Notes: generated by a model from the letters alone, not told the origin. A stretch of DNA of 64,000 nucleotides from Litorivivens sp041624475 (GCF_041624475.1 NZ_JBFJUX010000007.1:62001-126000), one strand, 5' to 3'; shown: positions 50,073 to 59,251, counted from the stretch's first letter. Program-made: numbers and translations.

Positions 50073-51377
50073 TCATGCTGGGGTCGAACCACTTTGAATG
50101 GGCATTCTGTTTCGCGTGTCGACAAAGGGAATCTCGGTTTCAGAAAGCATTTTGTAATCGAAAGAATCATGGTCGGTAACCAGTACAGCGCAATCATAAC
50201 TAGATAGTGCCTCAGCCGTTAACTTTACGGAACTCATCTCAAAACGATATTCGCGCTTGCGGGGAAAGTTTGCAATGTGTGGGTCTGAGTAGTCCACCAA
50301 TGCACCTTTTTGATCTAACAGGTGGATGATTTCTACCGCAGGCGATTCTCTCGTATCGTCTACATTCTTTTTATATGCCAGCCCTAGCACAAGAATTCGA
50401 CTGCCTTTTACCGCCTTGCCTTGCTCATTTAGCGCATCTGCTGTTTTCTGCACCACCCACGCGGGCATGGCGCGATTGACTTCCCCGGCCAATTCGATAA
50501 ATCGGGTGTTAACACCGAATTCTCTGGCCTTCCAGGTCAAATAGAATGGGTCGATAGGGATGCAATGCCCGCCGAGCCCAGGCCCCGGCGTAAACTTTGT
50601 GAAGCCGAAGGGTTTGGTCGCGGCAGCGTCAATAACCTCGTGGATATTGATCCCCATTTTATCGGCCACAATTTTCATTTCGTTAACCAACCCGATATTG
50701 ACGGCACGGTATATGTTCTCAAGCAGCTTGGTCATTTCCGCCGTTTTGGTGTTACTGACCGGCACCACCCTGTTTACGACTTCGCTATACAGTGCAACAC
50801 CGGCCGTGAGGCAGTGTGCGGTGGATCCGCCGCAGACTTTGGGTATCTTTTGGGTGGTGAAGTTTTTGTTGCCGGGGTCTTCTCGCTCCGGGGAATATAC
50901 TAGGTGGTAATTCTGTCCAATCTCGAAGCCTTGAGATTCAAGCAGAGGCTTGATCAGCTCCTCGGTCGTGCCGGGATATGTGGTGCTTTCCAGGGACAAG
51001 ATTTGCCCCGCCTTGGTATAGGGTAGAACGTTCTCGACCGTGGATGTCACAAAGCTCAGGTCTGGTTCTCGGTACCGGTTTAGCGGTGTCGGGACGCAGA
51101 TGATAAGAGCGTCGAGCAATTTGGCGCGGGCGTAGTCGCTTGTTGCCGAGAATCCTCGTTGTGTGGCGGCTGTAATACTTTCGTTACTAACAGTGTTCAG
51201 GTAGCTGCGCCCTTCATTTATGGCGGCGATTTTTGCTTCGTCGATGTCAAACCCTATAACCTCGAAGCCAGCCTCCGCAAACCGGATGACCAATGGCAGC
51301 CCAACATAACCCAGCCCGAATACCCCAACTACGGCTTGGTGGGTTCGAATCTTTTCCAGCAATGCTTCGAGGCTCAT
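50073..51377 (-). CDS. wbpA: UDP-N-acetylglucosamine 6-dehydrogenase, WbpA-like
   Basis: The 434-residue UDP-sugar dehydrogenase makes UDP-GlcNAcA with two NAD. VVGVFGLGYVGLPLVIRFAEAGFEVIGFD is the NAD site (about residues 16-44), LSLESTTYPGTTEEL the central region, GPGLGGHCIPIDPFYLTWKARE contains the catalytic cysteine near 266, and LAYKKNVDDTRESPAVEII marks the C-terminal domain. It leads the minus-strand glycan operon. The C-5/C-2 epimerase WbpI that would yield the ManNAc3NAcA donor is not in the window. The gene is divergent from the lipoprotein gene 73 bp away. Confidence 0.93.
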   Translation of the reverse strand: MSLEALLEKIRTHQAVVGVFGLGYVGLPLVIRFAEAGFEVIGFDIDEAKIAAINEGRSYLNTVSNESITAATQRGFSATSDYARAKLLDALIICVPTPLNRYREPDLSFVTSTVENVLPYTKAGQILSLESTTYPGTTEELIKPLLESQGFEIGQNYHLVYSPEREDPGNKNFTTQKIPKVCGGSTAHCLTAGVALYSEVVNRVVPVSNTKTAEMTKLLENIYRAVNIGLVNEMKIVADKMGINIHEVIDAAATKPFGFTKFTPGPGLGGHCIPIDPFYLTWKAREFGVNTRFIELAGEVNRAMPAWVVQKTADALNEQGKAVKGSRILVLGLAYKKNVDDTRESPAVEIIHLLDQKGALVDYSDPHIANFPRKREYRFEMSSVKLTAEALSSYDCAVLVTDHDSFDYKMLSETEIPFVDTRNRMPIQSGSTPA

Positions 51378-51450
51378 ACTTCCGAGTTACCAGCGCACAA
51401 CTTTGCTAAGGTAGGTGTGCGACGTTGTTATTTTAAGGGGCAATCATAGC

Positions 51451-52203
51451 ATGAACTTTCGGTTTTCAGAGTGGCGGAAGGCGATTTCTGTTGCTCTGGT
51501 TTTAGCGGTATTGCAAGGCTGTTCACAGTTTGCGCCGTCTCCCGCCGCAGCTGGCTGGGGGCAGGTACCCGTTGAGCAGGAAGGTGGGGGGCGCCATTGG
51601 TATGCAGTGTGCTTTCGTATGCCCTGGAATGGTGATGGGCGCCCGGAGTGGGCGGTAGACGCTTTGCTGGCCCGAGAAGTCGTGTTGCCGCTGCTCGAAC
51701 AAAGCGGAGGAAATATTGCTCTGTGGCGCTTTCACCGTCGGGCGGGAATGGACTCGGCGGGCCATCAATTGACGTTTTTGATGTATACCCACAAGCCCGT
51801 GGCCGATGCTGTTCAGTCGCAGATTAAAGGGAATTCATTGGTAGCCAGTCTGCAGAGGGCGGGGTATTTGAAAGGGGTGGTCACAACCTGTCGCGGCAGA
51901 GAGCCGTCGCCCGCTGTCGCTGCGCACAGTGATCCCGCTTGGCACCCGCACATTCAGAAAACCTGGCCGTATTACATTATGGGGGTCAGTGCCAGCTGGC
52001 TGGCTTTGGTTGATGGGGTGTCGGCCGAAATTGGTGATAGCTCTGAGCCGAAGTCCGTTACAGAGTTGCTTGAACATTATCAGGCCGTGCACAAAGAGGT
52101 TTCTGAAATTTGGCAGGGGCAGGGGCAGCATGCTTACATCCATCACCTGAGTGCGGTTTTTGCGTACGAGCCCTTGTTTATTCAGCGTTTTATTGGTTTT
52201 TAA
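51451..52203 (+). CDS. Putative lipoprotein of unknown function
   Basis: The 250-residue protein has a lipoprotein signal: a basic start MNFRFSEWRKAI, a hydrophobic stretch and the lipobox LQGC with the lipidated cysteine at about residue 24. The mature part is hydrophilic with many tryptophans (WAVDALLARE, IALWRFHRR, TWPYYIMGVSASWLALVD). No domain is recognised. The ATG at 51451 is preferred, since the signal peptide starts there. It lies alone between the glycan island and nadC. Confidence 0.7.
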   Translation: MNFRFSEWRKAISVALVLAVLQGCSQFAPSPAAAGWGQVPVEQEGGGRHWYAVCFRMPWNGDGRPEWAVDALLAREVVLPLLEQSGGNIALWRFHRRAGMDSAGHQLTFLMYTHKPVADAVQSQIKGNSLVASLQRAGYLKGVVTTCRGREPSPAVAAHSDPAWHPHIQKTWPYYIMGVSASWLALVDGVSAEIGDSSEPKSVTELLEHYQAVHKEVSEIWQGQGQHAYIHHLSAVFAYEPLFIQRFIGF

Positions 52204-52212
52204 TGGGGCGCC

Positions 52213-53052
52213 TTACATTTGGAGTCGCATGGACAGGTCCAGCGCTTTGCAATCCTTCGTTAAAGTCCCCAGCGAAATATAATCCACCCCAGTTACCGCA
52301 ATCTGCTTGAGGTTGGCTGAGGTAATCCCGCCGGAGGCCTCCAGTTTTGCCGTGCCTGAGTTAAGCGCCACAGCCCGCACCATATCTCTGGTGCTGAAGT
52401 TGTCCAGCATGATAATGTCAGCTCCACCCTGAAGCGCCTCATCAAACTGCCGGAGGTTCTCCACCTCGACCTCAACCGGCTTGCCGGGGGCGATCTCTCT
52501 TGCGGCTTCTATTGCCTGGGATATTCCCCCGCAGGCGGCAATATGGTTTTCCTTGATCAAAAAAGCATCAAATAACCCGATCCGGTGGTTGTAGCAGCCA
52601 CCGCAGGTCACCGCGTATTTTTGGGCCGTACGCAGGCCGGGAATCGTTTTACGGGTATCGAGCAGTTTGACGCCGGTGCCTGTTACCAAGTCGGCGTACT
52701 GGCGGCATGTAGTGGCGGTGCCGGAGAGTAGTTGCAGGAAGTTCAAGGCGCTGCGCTCGCCGGTCAGCAAGCTGCGGGCTGGGCCAGTAAGGGTGAAGAG
52801 GGTCTGATTGGGTTCGACTTTGTCGCCGTCATTCACTTTCCAATCCACCTGCACTCTACCATCCAGCTGGGCGAAGACCTCGTTCACCCAGGCGCGACCG
52901 CATACTACGGCGTGTTCGCGGGTAATGATTGAGGCCTTGGCGCTGGCATCTTCGGGTACCAGCATGGCGGTAATGTCGCCACTGCCAATGTCTTCGGCGA
53001 GGGCTTGTTTAACGCTGTTGGCGATGTCGGTTTTGAGGGTGTCCAGATTCAA
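52213..53052 (-). CDS. nadC: Nicotinate-nucleotide pyrophosphorylase (quinolinate phosphoribosyltransferase)
   Basis: The 279-residue enzyme makes nicotinate mononucleotide from quinolinate and PRPP in NAD synthesis. Key segments are EDIGSGDITAML, REHAVVCGRAW, LLSGTATTCRQYAD, LLDTRKTIPGLRTAQKYAV with the RK..PG substrate site, GGCYNHRIGLFDAFLIKENH and KLEASGGITSANL. The gene is on the minus strand, with the DUF1631-ampD-ampE genes divergent on the other side. The 380-bp gap upstream (53053-53432) appears non-coding. Confidence 0.95.
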   Translation of the reverse strand: MNLDTLKTDIANSVKQALAEDIGSGDITAMLVPEDASAKASIITREHAVVCGRAWVNEVFAQLDGRVQVDWKVNDGDKVEPNQTLFTLTGPARSLLTGERSALNFLQLLSGTATTCRQYADLVTGTGVKLLDTRKTIPGLRTAQKYAVTCGGCYNHRIGLFDAFLIKENHIAACGGISQAIEAAREIAPGKPVEVEVENLRQFDEALQGGADIIMLDNFSTRDMVRAVALNSGTAKLEASGGITSANLKQIAVTGVDYISLGTLTKDCKALDLSMRLQM

Positions 53053-53432
53053 ATCATTTTCCTTGCTGCGAGGTGGTGGGGTATGTCAAAGGAGATCGGT
53101 GTCTCATATTTTGGCTTTTCAGGCTCTTTGTACGTACATCTACTGATCTACGCGCTTTTGTGATCTTGGCGTCGCCTCACGTGACATCGCTCTGCTAGAA
53201 TTAACTTAATTTCAATTGGTTAAAGGAAGTTTTTCACGCTCTGGCTAGGTGCTACGTGACGCCATTCGCAAAATGAGAAATAGTTGACCCGGCGCGGAGG
53301 CTTGGATAACCTCATTCGAAAGGTTCACAGTGCGTGATCTTCAGTGGCATATTGTCCTGTACGGTTTGATTCGGAGCAAGGGCTCTGTGTACTGGTGTGG
53401 TTGCTGCGACCAATTTTTAGAGATGTAACCCG
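53053..53432. other. Non-coding intergenic region between nadC and the DUF1631 gene
   Basis: This 380-bp divergent gap has no credible gene. It should hold the promoters for both neighbours. A weak sigma70-like pair on the plus strand, TTGACC (53284-53289) and TAACCT (53307-53312), is 17 bp apart and could drive the DUF1631 operon. No palindromic operator or riboswitch was recognised. Confidence 0.45.
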
Positions 53433-55667
53433 ATGAGTAACGATAATAAGGTAGTGCATTTGCGTGCAGGCCGGACAGCCTCCGGAGCACTGCCACCAGT
53501 ATTTTCTGACTTGCAGAATTGTGCCTGGCGGTATCTGTCTGACTGCGCCCACCGTTTGCTGGATAATGCCGACGACGCGCTTTTTGAACTTGCCGACCGA
53601 GCGCTTCACGCCAATGAGCAGAACCTGTATTTCGAGGCGATGCGCGAGATTCGGGTGCACCGCCGCCGTATAGAAGCAGAATTTCGCCTGCAGCTGGCCA
53701 GCCCTTTGCAGATATTGGTTCAGGGTGGTCGCCATCAATCCGGTCAGGCCAAGCCGTTAGAGCTGCTCGATTATGAAGACATGGAAGAGCAGGTTGCGGT
53801 CGAGAGCATGGCCAGCAAGGCCAGCAAGCGCTACGCACAGGCCTTGTCCGCGCTTTCTGCGAGCTTCCATGCCTGGGGTGATTCCCAGGACGTGACACTG
53901 TCCGTGAATGAGAATTTCCTGCCTTTTACCCCGCTGAGTATCTGCGACGCCTTCGCCCAGGCGACCCGTGAGCTGGATCTGAACATCAAGCCCAAGCTGG
54001 TGTTGTTCAAGCTGTTTGATCGCCATGTGGTGTCTGAGCTGGGTGGTCTGTATCTGGAACTGTCCGGTGTATTGAAAACTGCAGGCTATTATCGCGAAGG
54101 CGAAAACAGTCTGCGTCCTCGCCCGGATGTTGCCGACCCGTCTGATCAGACGGTGCCCAATGAGCCTGTTGAGCAGGCTGAAGAATCTGTTGATGTCGAC
54201 GAACTGGCGCAGCACACCGCAGGCACGGTATTTGATGTGCTCAAGGGCCTGCTTGCGGCCGACGGCAGCGAAGCGGGCGGCGGTAAGGTTCAATTGTCAC
54301 GCGGCTCTCTGTTGAAGGTGCTGCAGGAGCTGCAAGGCTCCCAGCTTGAGCGCTTGCATGTCACCGCGCATTCCTCTGCGGGCGAAGTCGCCCAGTTGCC
54401 CTCTGACCTGGCTGACAAGCTGCGCAATGTGCGGCGCGATATGCTGGACGATTCAGACGAAAGCGTCGCCCAGCGCGATTTTGATGTGATCAACTTGGTG
54501 TCGCTGCTGTTTCAGTACGTGCTGGAAGACGACAGTCTGGCGAGTCCGATGCGTGCGCTGATCGCGCACCTGCAGATTCCCGTGCTGAAAGCCGCCATGC
54601 TCGACAAGCGTTTTTTCAGCAAAGAAGGGCATCCGGCCCGCCTGTTGCTGAACACCATTGCCGATGCCTGCATAGGCTGGCAGCCCGGTGGCGACCTGGA
54701 AGACGACCCGTTATACGCTGAAATTGAAAATCTGGTGCGGGATGTACTGGCGCGCGCTGATGGCAGTGCCGGGGTCTTTCAGGACGCACTGGATGAATTT
54801 AAAGTCTATCTGGAGCAGGAGCGGCGACGCGCAGACCGGGTTACCCAGCGCGTGCTCGATGCCCACGACGGCAAGCAGGTCGCCGAGCAGGCGCGTGAAA
54901 TTGTCGATAGTCTGATTCAGGCCAAGCTCAGTGAAGTGTCTTGTCCCGACGTTCTGGCCACCCTGCTGACCGAGGGCTGGAGCAAGGTCCTGTTTTTGCA
55001 GTATGTGCAGCAGGGCGAAAACAGTGAGGCGTGGCGACAGGCGGTTTCTGTAGCCGACAACCTTCTGTGGAGTGTACAGCCGGTAGAGAGCACCGCGCAC
55101 CGCGACAAGCTGCTGGCTGATTTGCCCAACATTCTGGAAAGCCTGCGCGCCGGTCTGAATCAGATTGGTTACAATCCCTACGATTTAAAAGAACAGCTTC
55201 AGCAACTGGAAGCTGTTCATATGGGCTTGCTGAAAAAAGGTCGCGACAATGATAGCGATGCGGTGGCAGAGGCGACTCCTGTCGAGAGTAGTCCCGAGAA
55301 GGATGTTGATCTGGACGCGCTGGATGCCTCACTGGCGGCCTCGCTGGGCGAAGCTCCGGCAGCCAGCGATTCCGAGCTGGATGAAGCTGAGCGCCGTCTG
55401 ACCCGCCTGCAAGTCGGCAACTGGGTAGAGTTTTTGCAAGACGACGGTAATCGCCTGCGCTGTCGCCTGGCGGCCGTTATTGCCAGTACCGGGCGTCATA
55501 TTTTCGTGAATCGCTCGGGCATGAAGGTGGCCGAATACGAGAAGAACGATCTCCTGCTCAAACTCGCCGGCGATCAGATGACGATGCTGGACGACGGCAT
55601 GCTGTTCGACCGGGCTCTGGAATCTGTAATCAGCAACCTGCGTGATATGAAAGACAAGCCGGTTTGA
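53433..55667 (+). CDS. DUF1631 family protein
   Basis: The 744-residue protein consists of the DUF1631 architecture: a helical N-terminal region (SDLQNCAWRYLSDCAHRLLDNADDALFELADRA), acidic low-complexity linkers around residues 230-260 and 610-650, and a C-terminal region with LQVGNWVEFLQDDGNRLRCRLAAVI and HIFVNRSGMKVAEYEKNDLLL that resembles a PilZ-like fold. The older label thymidine phosphorylase seen in databases is wrong. A role in c-di-GMP or surface attachment is possible but not shown. It lies next to ampD, as in Pseudomonas relatives. Confidence 0.88.
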   Translation: MSNDNKVVHLRAGRTASGALPPVFSDLQNCAWRYLSDCAHRLLDNADDALFELADRALHANEQNLYFEAMREIRVHRRRIEAEFRLQLASPLQILVQGGRHQSGQAKPLELLDYEDMEEQVAVESMASKASKRYAQALSALSASFHAWGDSQDVTLSVNENFLPFTPLSICDAFAQATRELDLNIKPKLVLFKLFDRHVVSELGGLYLELSGVLKTAGYYREGENSLRPRPDVADPSDQTVPNEPVEQAEESVDVDELAQHTAGTVFDVLKGLLAADGSEAGGGKVQLSRGSLLKVLQELQGSQLERLHVTAHSSAGEVAQLPSDLADKLRNVRRDMLDDSDESVAQRDFDVINLVSLLFQYVLEDDSLASPMRALIAHLQIPVLKAAMLDKRFFSKEGHPARLLLNTIADACIGWQPGGDLEDDPLYAEIENLVRDVLARADGSAGVFQDALDEFKVYLEQERRRADRVTQRVLDAHDGKQVAEQAREIVDSLIQAKLSEVSCPDVLATLLTEGWSKVLFLQYVQQGENSEAWRQAVSVADNLLWSVQPVESTAHRDKLLADLPNILESLRAGLNQIGYNPYDLKEQLQQLEAVHMGLLKKGRDNDSDAVAEATPVESSPEKDVDLDALDASLAASLGEAPAASDSELDEAERRLTRLQVGNWVEFLQDDGNRLRCRLAAVIASTGRHIFVNRSGMKVAEYEKNDLLLKLAGDQMTMLDDGMLFDRALESVISNLRDMKDKPV

Positions 55668-55688
55668 TGGCGTGCCAGTGGTGGCTTT

Positions 55689-56264
55689 GTGACCACAGGT
55701 GATCAGACTGCAGGTGAAAATTCCATCTCAACCAGCGGCTGGCTGACAGCCGCCGAGATATGCCCCTCTCCCAATTTCAATGAGCGCCCGCCAGGCTGCG
55801 AAGTCAGCCTGCTGGTGATTCACAATATCAGTTTGCCACCGGGTGAGTTTGGCGGCCGGCAGGTGCACGATTTCTTCACTAACTGCCTGGATTGCGATGC
55901 GCATCCGGCGCTGGCCGATCTGCGTGACCTGCAGGTCTCTTCTCATTTGCTGATAGACCGCCAAGGCCAACTTACCCAGTTTGTCCCCTTTGATAAGCGA
56001 GCCTGGCATGCGGGGGTATCCTGCTTTGCCGGTGTGGAGAATTGCAATGACTTCAGTATCGGGGTGGAGCTGGAGGGCACAGATGATACTCCCTACACGG
56101 AATCGCAATACGCGGCGCTCGCCCGCGTGACAAAGATACTCATGGCGCACTATCCTTTGCTGAATCCGGCGCGTATTGTCGGGCACAGTGACATTGCCCC
56201 CGGACGTAAAACCGATCCGGGGCCAGCGTTTGATTGGCATAACTACAAAAAACGGCTGAGTTAA
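55689..56264 (+). CDS. ampD: 1,6-anhydro-N-acetylmuramyl-L-alanine amidase
   Basis: The 191-residue zinc amidase cleaves the stem peptide from anhydromuropeptides in the cytoplasm, part of cell-wall recycling and control of AmpC. SLLVIHNISLPPGEFGGRQV holds the first zinc histidine, and RIVGHSDIAPGRKTDPGPAFDW the second histidine and the zinc aspartate. The start is a GTG at 55689. The stop overlaps ampE by 1 nt (TAATG). The pair ampDE and its position next to DUF1631 and nadC match Pseudomonas order. Confidence 0.94.
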   Translation: MTTGDQTAGENSISTSGWLTAAEICPSPNFNERPPGCEVSLLVIHNISLPPGEFGGRQVHDFFTNCLDCDAHPALADLRDLQVSSHLLIDRQGQLTQFVPFDKRAWHAGVSCFAGVENCNDFSIGVELEGTDDTPYTESQYAALARVTKILMAHYPLLNPARIVGHSDIAPGRKTDPGPAFDWHNYKKRLS

Positions 56265-57115
56265 TGGAATTTCTAGCGATCATTACCGTGCTGGCAGCAC
56301 TTCAGATCTGGGGCTATGGTGCAGTGCCGCAGCATGATGACTGGTTGGTTGCAGTTCACCAACGGGTGTCTTCGATCAATAATCTGCGTCTCCGTCTGGC
56401 GCTGCTGATCATGTTGCCGGTATTTGCGGTTTTGCTGCTGCAGGTGGCGCTGGAAGGCGTGCTGTGGGGCTTGCCCCTGTTGCTGTTTTATGTGGCGGTT
56501 TTGCTCTACAGCCTGGGGCGGGGCGATTTCCGCTCGCACTTGGCGCTGTATACCGACGCCTGGCACCGCGGTGATCTGCAGGGCGCAACAGAACAGGCCC
56601 ATGAGTTGGAAGGTTTTGACCTGTCGGCGGTGCCGGGCAATGCCTCCGAGCTGCATGCCGAAGTTCGCAAGGCGCTTTTTTATCAGGGTTTTGAGCGTTG
56701 GTTTGCGGTGGTGTTCTGGTTTGTGCTGCTGGGCCCCGCTGCCGCGTTGGCCTACCGCCTGTTCCGCTTGTTGGGCAATCGGCCGGAAACCAGCCCAGAA
56801 GAACAGCAGTTGCTGGATCAGGGCATACAGTTTCTGGAATGGCTGCCAGCGCGTTTACTGGCCTTTACCTTTGCGGTTGTCGGTGATTTTGACCGTGTTG
56901 TCAGCGCAGTGAGTGCTCACCTTGTAGAGGCAAGCCGGGCGCCAGACCTGCTGGCCGACAGCGGCCACGCAGCTCTGGCCAGCCCCATGCGCGATGACTG
57001 CCCGGCGGACCAGTTCGCCAGCGAAGCCGAGGCGGAATTGAGCTGTGCCCAAAAGCTGATTTCCCGCAGCGTGGTGTGCTGGGTCGCCGTACTGGCCGTG
57101 CTTCAACTCTTTTAA
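56264..57115 (+). CDS. ampE: AmpE inner-membrane regulatory protein
   Basis: The 283-residue protein has four hydrophobic segments and the AmpE/CobD-related layout: MEFLAIITVLAALQIWGYG start, LLFYVAVLLYSLGRGDFRSHL near residue 75, then RKALFYQGFERWFAVVFWFVLLGPAAALAYRLFR near 130-165. AmpE is linked to beta-lactamase regulation through an unclear mechanism. It is coupled to ampD by a 1-nt overlap and the ROK kinase gene follows within 4 nt. Confidence 0.9.
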   Translation: MEFLAIITVLAALQIWGYGAVPQHDDWLVAVHQRVSSINNLRLRLALLIMLPVFAVLLLQVALEGVLWGLPLLLFYVAVLLYSLGRGDFRSHLALYTDAWHRGDLQGATEQAHELEGFDLSAVPGNASELHAEVRKALFYQGFERWFAVVFWFVLLGPAAALAYRLFRLLGNRPETSPEEQQLLDQGIQFLEWLPARLLAFTFAVVGDFDRVVSAVSAHLVEASRAPDLLADSGHAALASPMRDDCPADQFASEAEAELSCAQKLISRSVVCWVAVLAVLQLF

Positions 57116-57118
57116 GCG

Positions 57119-58033
57119 ATGCGAATTGGCATTGATCTCGGCGGCACCAAAATTGAAGCCGTGCTTATGGATGAGCGCGGCCAGATCCATCAAACCCTGC
57201 GCGTAGCCACGCCGGCTTCGCATTACACAAAAACCCTTCAGGCAATTGCCGAGCTTGTATCCCAGCTGGAAGCCGACTGCGGCAGACCTTGCCCAGTCGG
57301 GATCGGCACGCCTGGTTCTCCCGCTCGCGCCAGTGGCCTGATGAAAAACTGCAACAGTGTGGTCTTGAACGGCAAAGCCCTGAAGGCCGATCTTGAAGCC
57401 CTGTTGCAGCGTGAAATTCGAATGGCAAATGATGCGGATTGTTTTGCCCTGTCCGAAGCCACTGATGGTGCAGGTGCTGGCTATAAAACTGTATTTGGCG
57501 TGATTCTCGGCACCGGAGTCGGCGGCGGGCTGGTGGTTAACCATCAGCTGATAGCCGGGCCGAATGGTCTCGCGGGAGAGTGGGGGCATAATCCGCTGCC
57601 CGGCGCCGATGAGCAGCGCCCCTGCTACTGCGGCGGCAGGGATTGCATCGAGAGCCACTTGAACGGCGCCGGACTCTTGACCATGGCTGTCGCGTCAGGC
57701 CGATCTGAACTGAATAAACTAACGAGCGCGCAGCAGCTCAGCGTTCTGGCCGAGCAAGGCAGTGAGTATGCAGCGGCGATCCTGCAAGACTATGCCCGCA
57801 AGCTGTCCCGAGCCCTGGCCACGGTCATCAATATCGTCGACCCGGACATCATCGTGCTGGGCGGTGGCCTGTCGAATATCCAGCGCCTTTACCGCCTGTT
57901 ACCGCCGATGCTGGCAGAAGATGTGTTTGGTCGAGACTGTGTAACGCCGGTGGTTGCTGCCCGTTACGGTGATGCCAGCGGTGTGCGGGGCGCGGCCTGG
58001 TTGTGGCCGGTCGCGTCTGCGGAATTAAAGTAG
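57119..58033 (+). CDS. ROK family sugar kinase (fructokinase or N-acetylglucosamine kinase)
   Basis: The 304-residue kinase starts MRIGIDLGGTKIEAVLMDE with the ATP phosphate-1 motif. NDADCFALSEATDGAGAG has the catalytic aspartate near 104. The ROK signature VFGVILGTGVGGGLVVNHQL and the zinc motif RPCYCGGRDCIESHLNG follow. The order ampD-ampE-kinase suggests a role in recycling cell-wall amino sugars, but fructokinases of this family look the same. It ends 34 nt before a convergent gene. A fragment of the widespread GTCATTGCGAGGAGCG repeat lies after it. Confidence 0.85.
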   Translation: MRIGIDLGGTKIEAVLMDERGQIHQTLRVATPASHYTKTLQAIAELVSQLEADCGRPCPVGIGTPGSPARASGLMKNCNSVVLNGKALKADLEALLQREIRMANDADCFALSEATDGAGAGYKTVFGVILGTGVGGGLVVNHQLIAGPNGLAGEWGHNPLPGADEQRPCYCGGRDCIESHLNGAGLLTMAVASGRSELNKLTSAQQLSVLAEQGSEYAAAILQDYARKLSRALATVINIVDPDIIVLGGGLSNIQRLYRLLPPMLAEDVFGRDCVTPVVAARYGDASGVRGAAWLWPVASAELK

Positions 58034-58040
58034 AGTCGTT

Positions 58041-58064
58041 GTCATTGCGAGGAGCGTCAGCGAC
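58041..58064. repeat. Fragment of a widespread short interspersed repeat
   Basis: GTCATTGCGAGGAGCGTCAG at the kinase-adenosyltransferase junction resembles the start of a dispersed repeat found in many bacteria. Only about 24 bp are present, so it is a relic or a chance match. Confidence 0.3.
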
Positions 58065-58067
58065 GGT

Positions 58068-58634
58068 TTACTTCGGATCGTCCTTGGGTTTGGCCGGTTG
58101 CCAAAGCACTTCCTCACCTCCATCGCGGCGGGCAATCAGACGCGCCAGTACAAATAACAGGTCTGAAAGACGATTGAGGTATTTGCGCACCGGCGGGTTA
58201 ACCTCATCGGTTTTGGTCAGGGTGATCACGCAGCGCTCGGCCCGCCGGCAGACCACGCGCGCCAGATGGCATTGGGCCGCTGCCAGACTGCCGCCGGGGA
58301 GAATAAAATTCTTGAGCGGCGGCAGAGCTTCGTTCAGGCGGTCCAGCTCTGTTTCAATCGCGCTGATGCGTTCATCGCTGATCAAAGTAAAGCCGGGCAC
58401 CGCAAGTTCTCCGCCGAGATCAAACAGGTCGTGCTGTATCTGTGAAAGCAGCGGCAGGTGCTCGTCGTTGGCAGGCAGTGACGCGATCAGTACGCCGACA
58501 TGACTGTTGACTTCATCGACCGTGCCGATGGCTTCCATGCGCGGCGCATCTTTATCGATGCGGCTGCCATCGCCGAGACCGGTCGTGCCATCGTCGCCGG
58601 TGCGGGTATAGATTTTTGAAAGACGATGCCCCAT
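58068..58634 (-). CDS. Cob(I)yrinic acid a,c-diamide adenosyltransferase, PduO type
   Basis: The 188-residue protein attaches the adenosyl group of ATP to cob(I)alamin. IYTRTGDDGTTGLGDGSRIDKD at residues 8-29 is the ATP-binding motif. RVVCRRAERCVI and NPPVRKYLNRLSDLLFVLARL with the R-x(8)-D pattern complete the PduO-type active site. The ATG at 58634 is fixed by the motif; the frame extends upstream without support. It is divergent from cobU, separated by 103 bp. Confidence 0.92.
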   Translation of the reverse strand: MGHRLSKIYTRTGDDGTTGLGDGSRIDKDAPRMEAIGTVDEVNSHVGVLIASLPANDEHLPLLSQIQHDLFDLGGELAVPGFTLISDERISAIETELDRLNEALPPLKNFILPGGSLAAAQCHLARVVCRRAERCVITLTKTDEVNPPVRKYLNRLSDLLFVLARLIARRDGGEEVLWQPAKPKDDPK

Positions 58635-58737
58635 GGTGTCCTCGTTTTGACCCTGTTTTGCAGTCGCTGCTGCGATAGAATAGCCATTTTGCCAGAATCG
58701 CAGGCGCGAGTCCTGGCGCTGGTCAGGAATAACCCGA

Positions 58738-59250
58738 ATGATAGAATTCTTTCTCGGTGGGGCGCGTTCCGGCAAAAGTCGTCTGGCTGAAGCGGCGGTA
58801 GAGCGCAGTGGGTTGCAGAAGGTCTATCTCGCCACGGCCCAAGCCCGGGACGATGAAATGCAGCAACGTATTGCGCGGCACCAAAACGACCGCGGAGCGC
58901 AGTGGCTCACACTGGAAGAACCGCTGGCACTGACCCGGGTTTTGCAGGAGCAGGCCTCGCCGGATCGTTGTATTCTGGTGGACTGCCTTACGCTGTGGCT
59001 GAGTAACTGGCTGGAAGCGGACGAGGCCCGCTGGCCGCAGGTCAAACAGGAATTTATTGCTGCGCTACCCACGCTGCCGGGCCGGATTGTCCTGGTGAGC
59101 AATGAGGTAGGGCAGGGCATCGTGCCAATGAATGCGCTGGCGCGCCGATTTGTTGATGAGAGTGGCTGGTTGCATCAGGACTTGGCCGGCGTGTGCCAGC
59201 GGATGAGCTTTGTGGTCGCTGGAATACCTATAACACTAAAGGAGAATTGA
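58738..59250 (+). CDS. cobU: Adenosylcobinamide kinase / GTP guanylyltransferase
   Basis: The 170-residue enzyme phosphorylates and then guanylylates adenosylcobinamide in nucleotide-loop assembly of B12. FFLGGARSGKSRLAE is the P-loop near residues 5-18, VYLATAQARDDEM and RHQNDRGAQWLTLEEP hold the guanylylated histidine, and VDCLTLWLSNWL and VSNEVGQGIVPMNALARRF are the later CobU motifs. The next gene, cobT, starts 1 nt after the stop. Confidence 0.93.
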   Translation: MIEFFLGGARSGKSRLAEAAVERSGLQKVYLATAQARDDEMQQRIARHQNDRGAQWLTLEEPLALTRVLQEQASPDRCILVDCLTLWLSNWLEADEARWPQVKQEFIAALPTLPGRIVLVSNEVGQGIVPMNALARRFVDESGWLHQDLAGVCQRMSFVVAGIPITLKEN

Positions 59251-59251
59251 G

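Noticed and set aside
31242..51450. tRNA gene of the pilA locus, as found in Pseudomonas
   Set aside because: No cloverleaf or GTTCGANTC-type T-loop arrangement was recognised in the gaps of this region.
58635..58737. Possible cobalamin riboswitch between the adenosyltransferase gene and cobU
   Set aside because: The gap is 103 bp, too short for a full cobalamin riboswitch, and no B12-box-like sequence was recognised.
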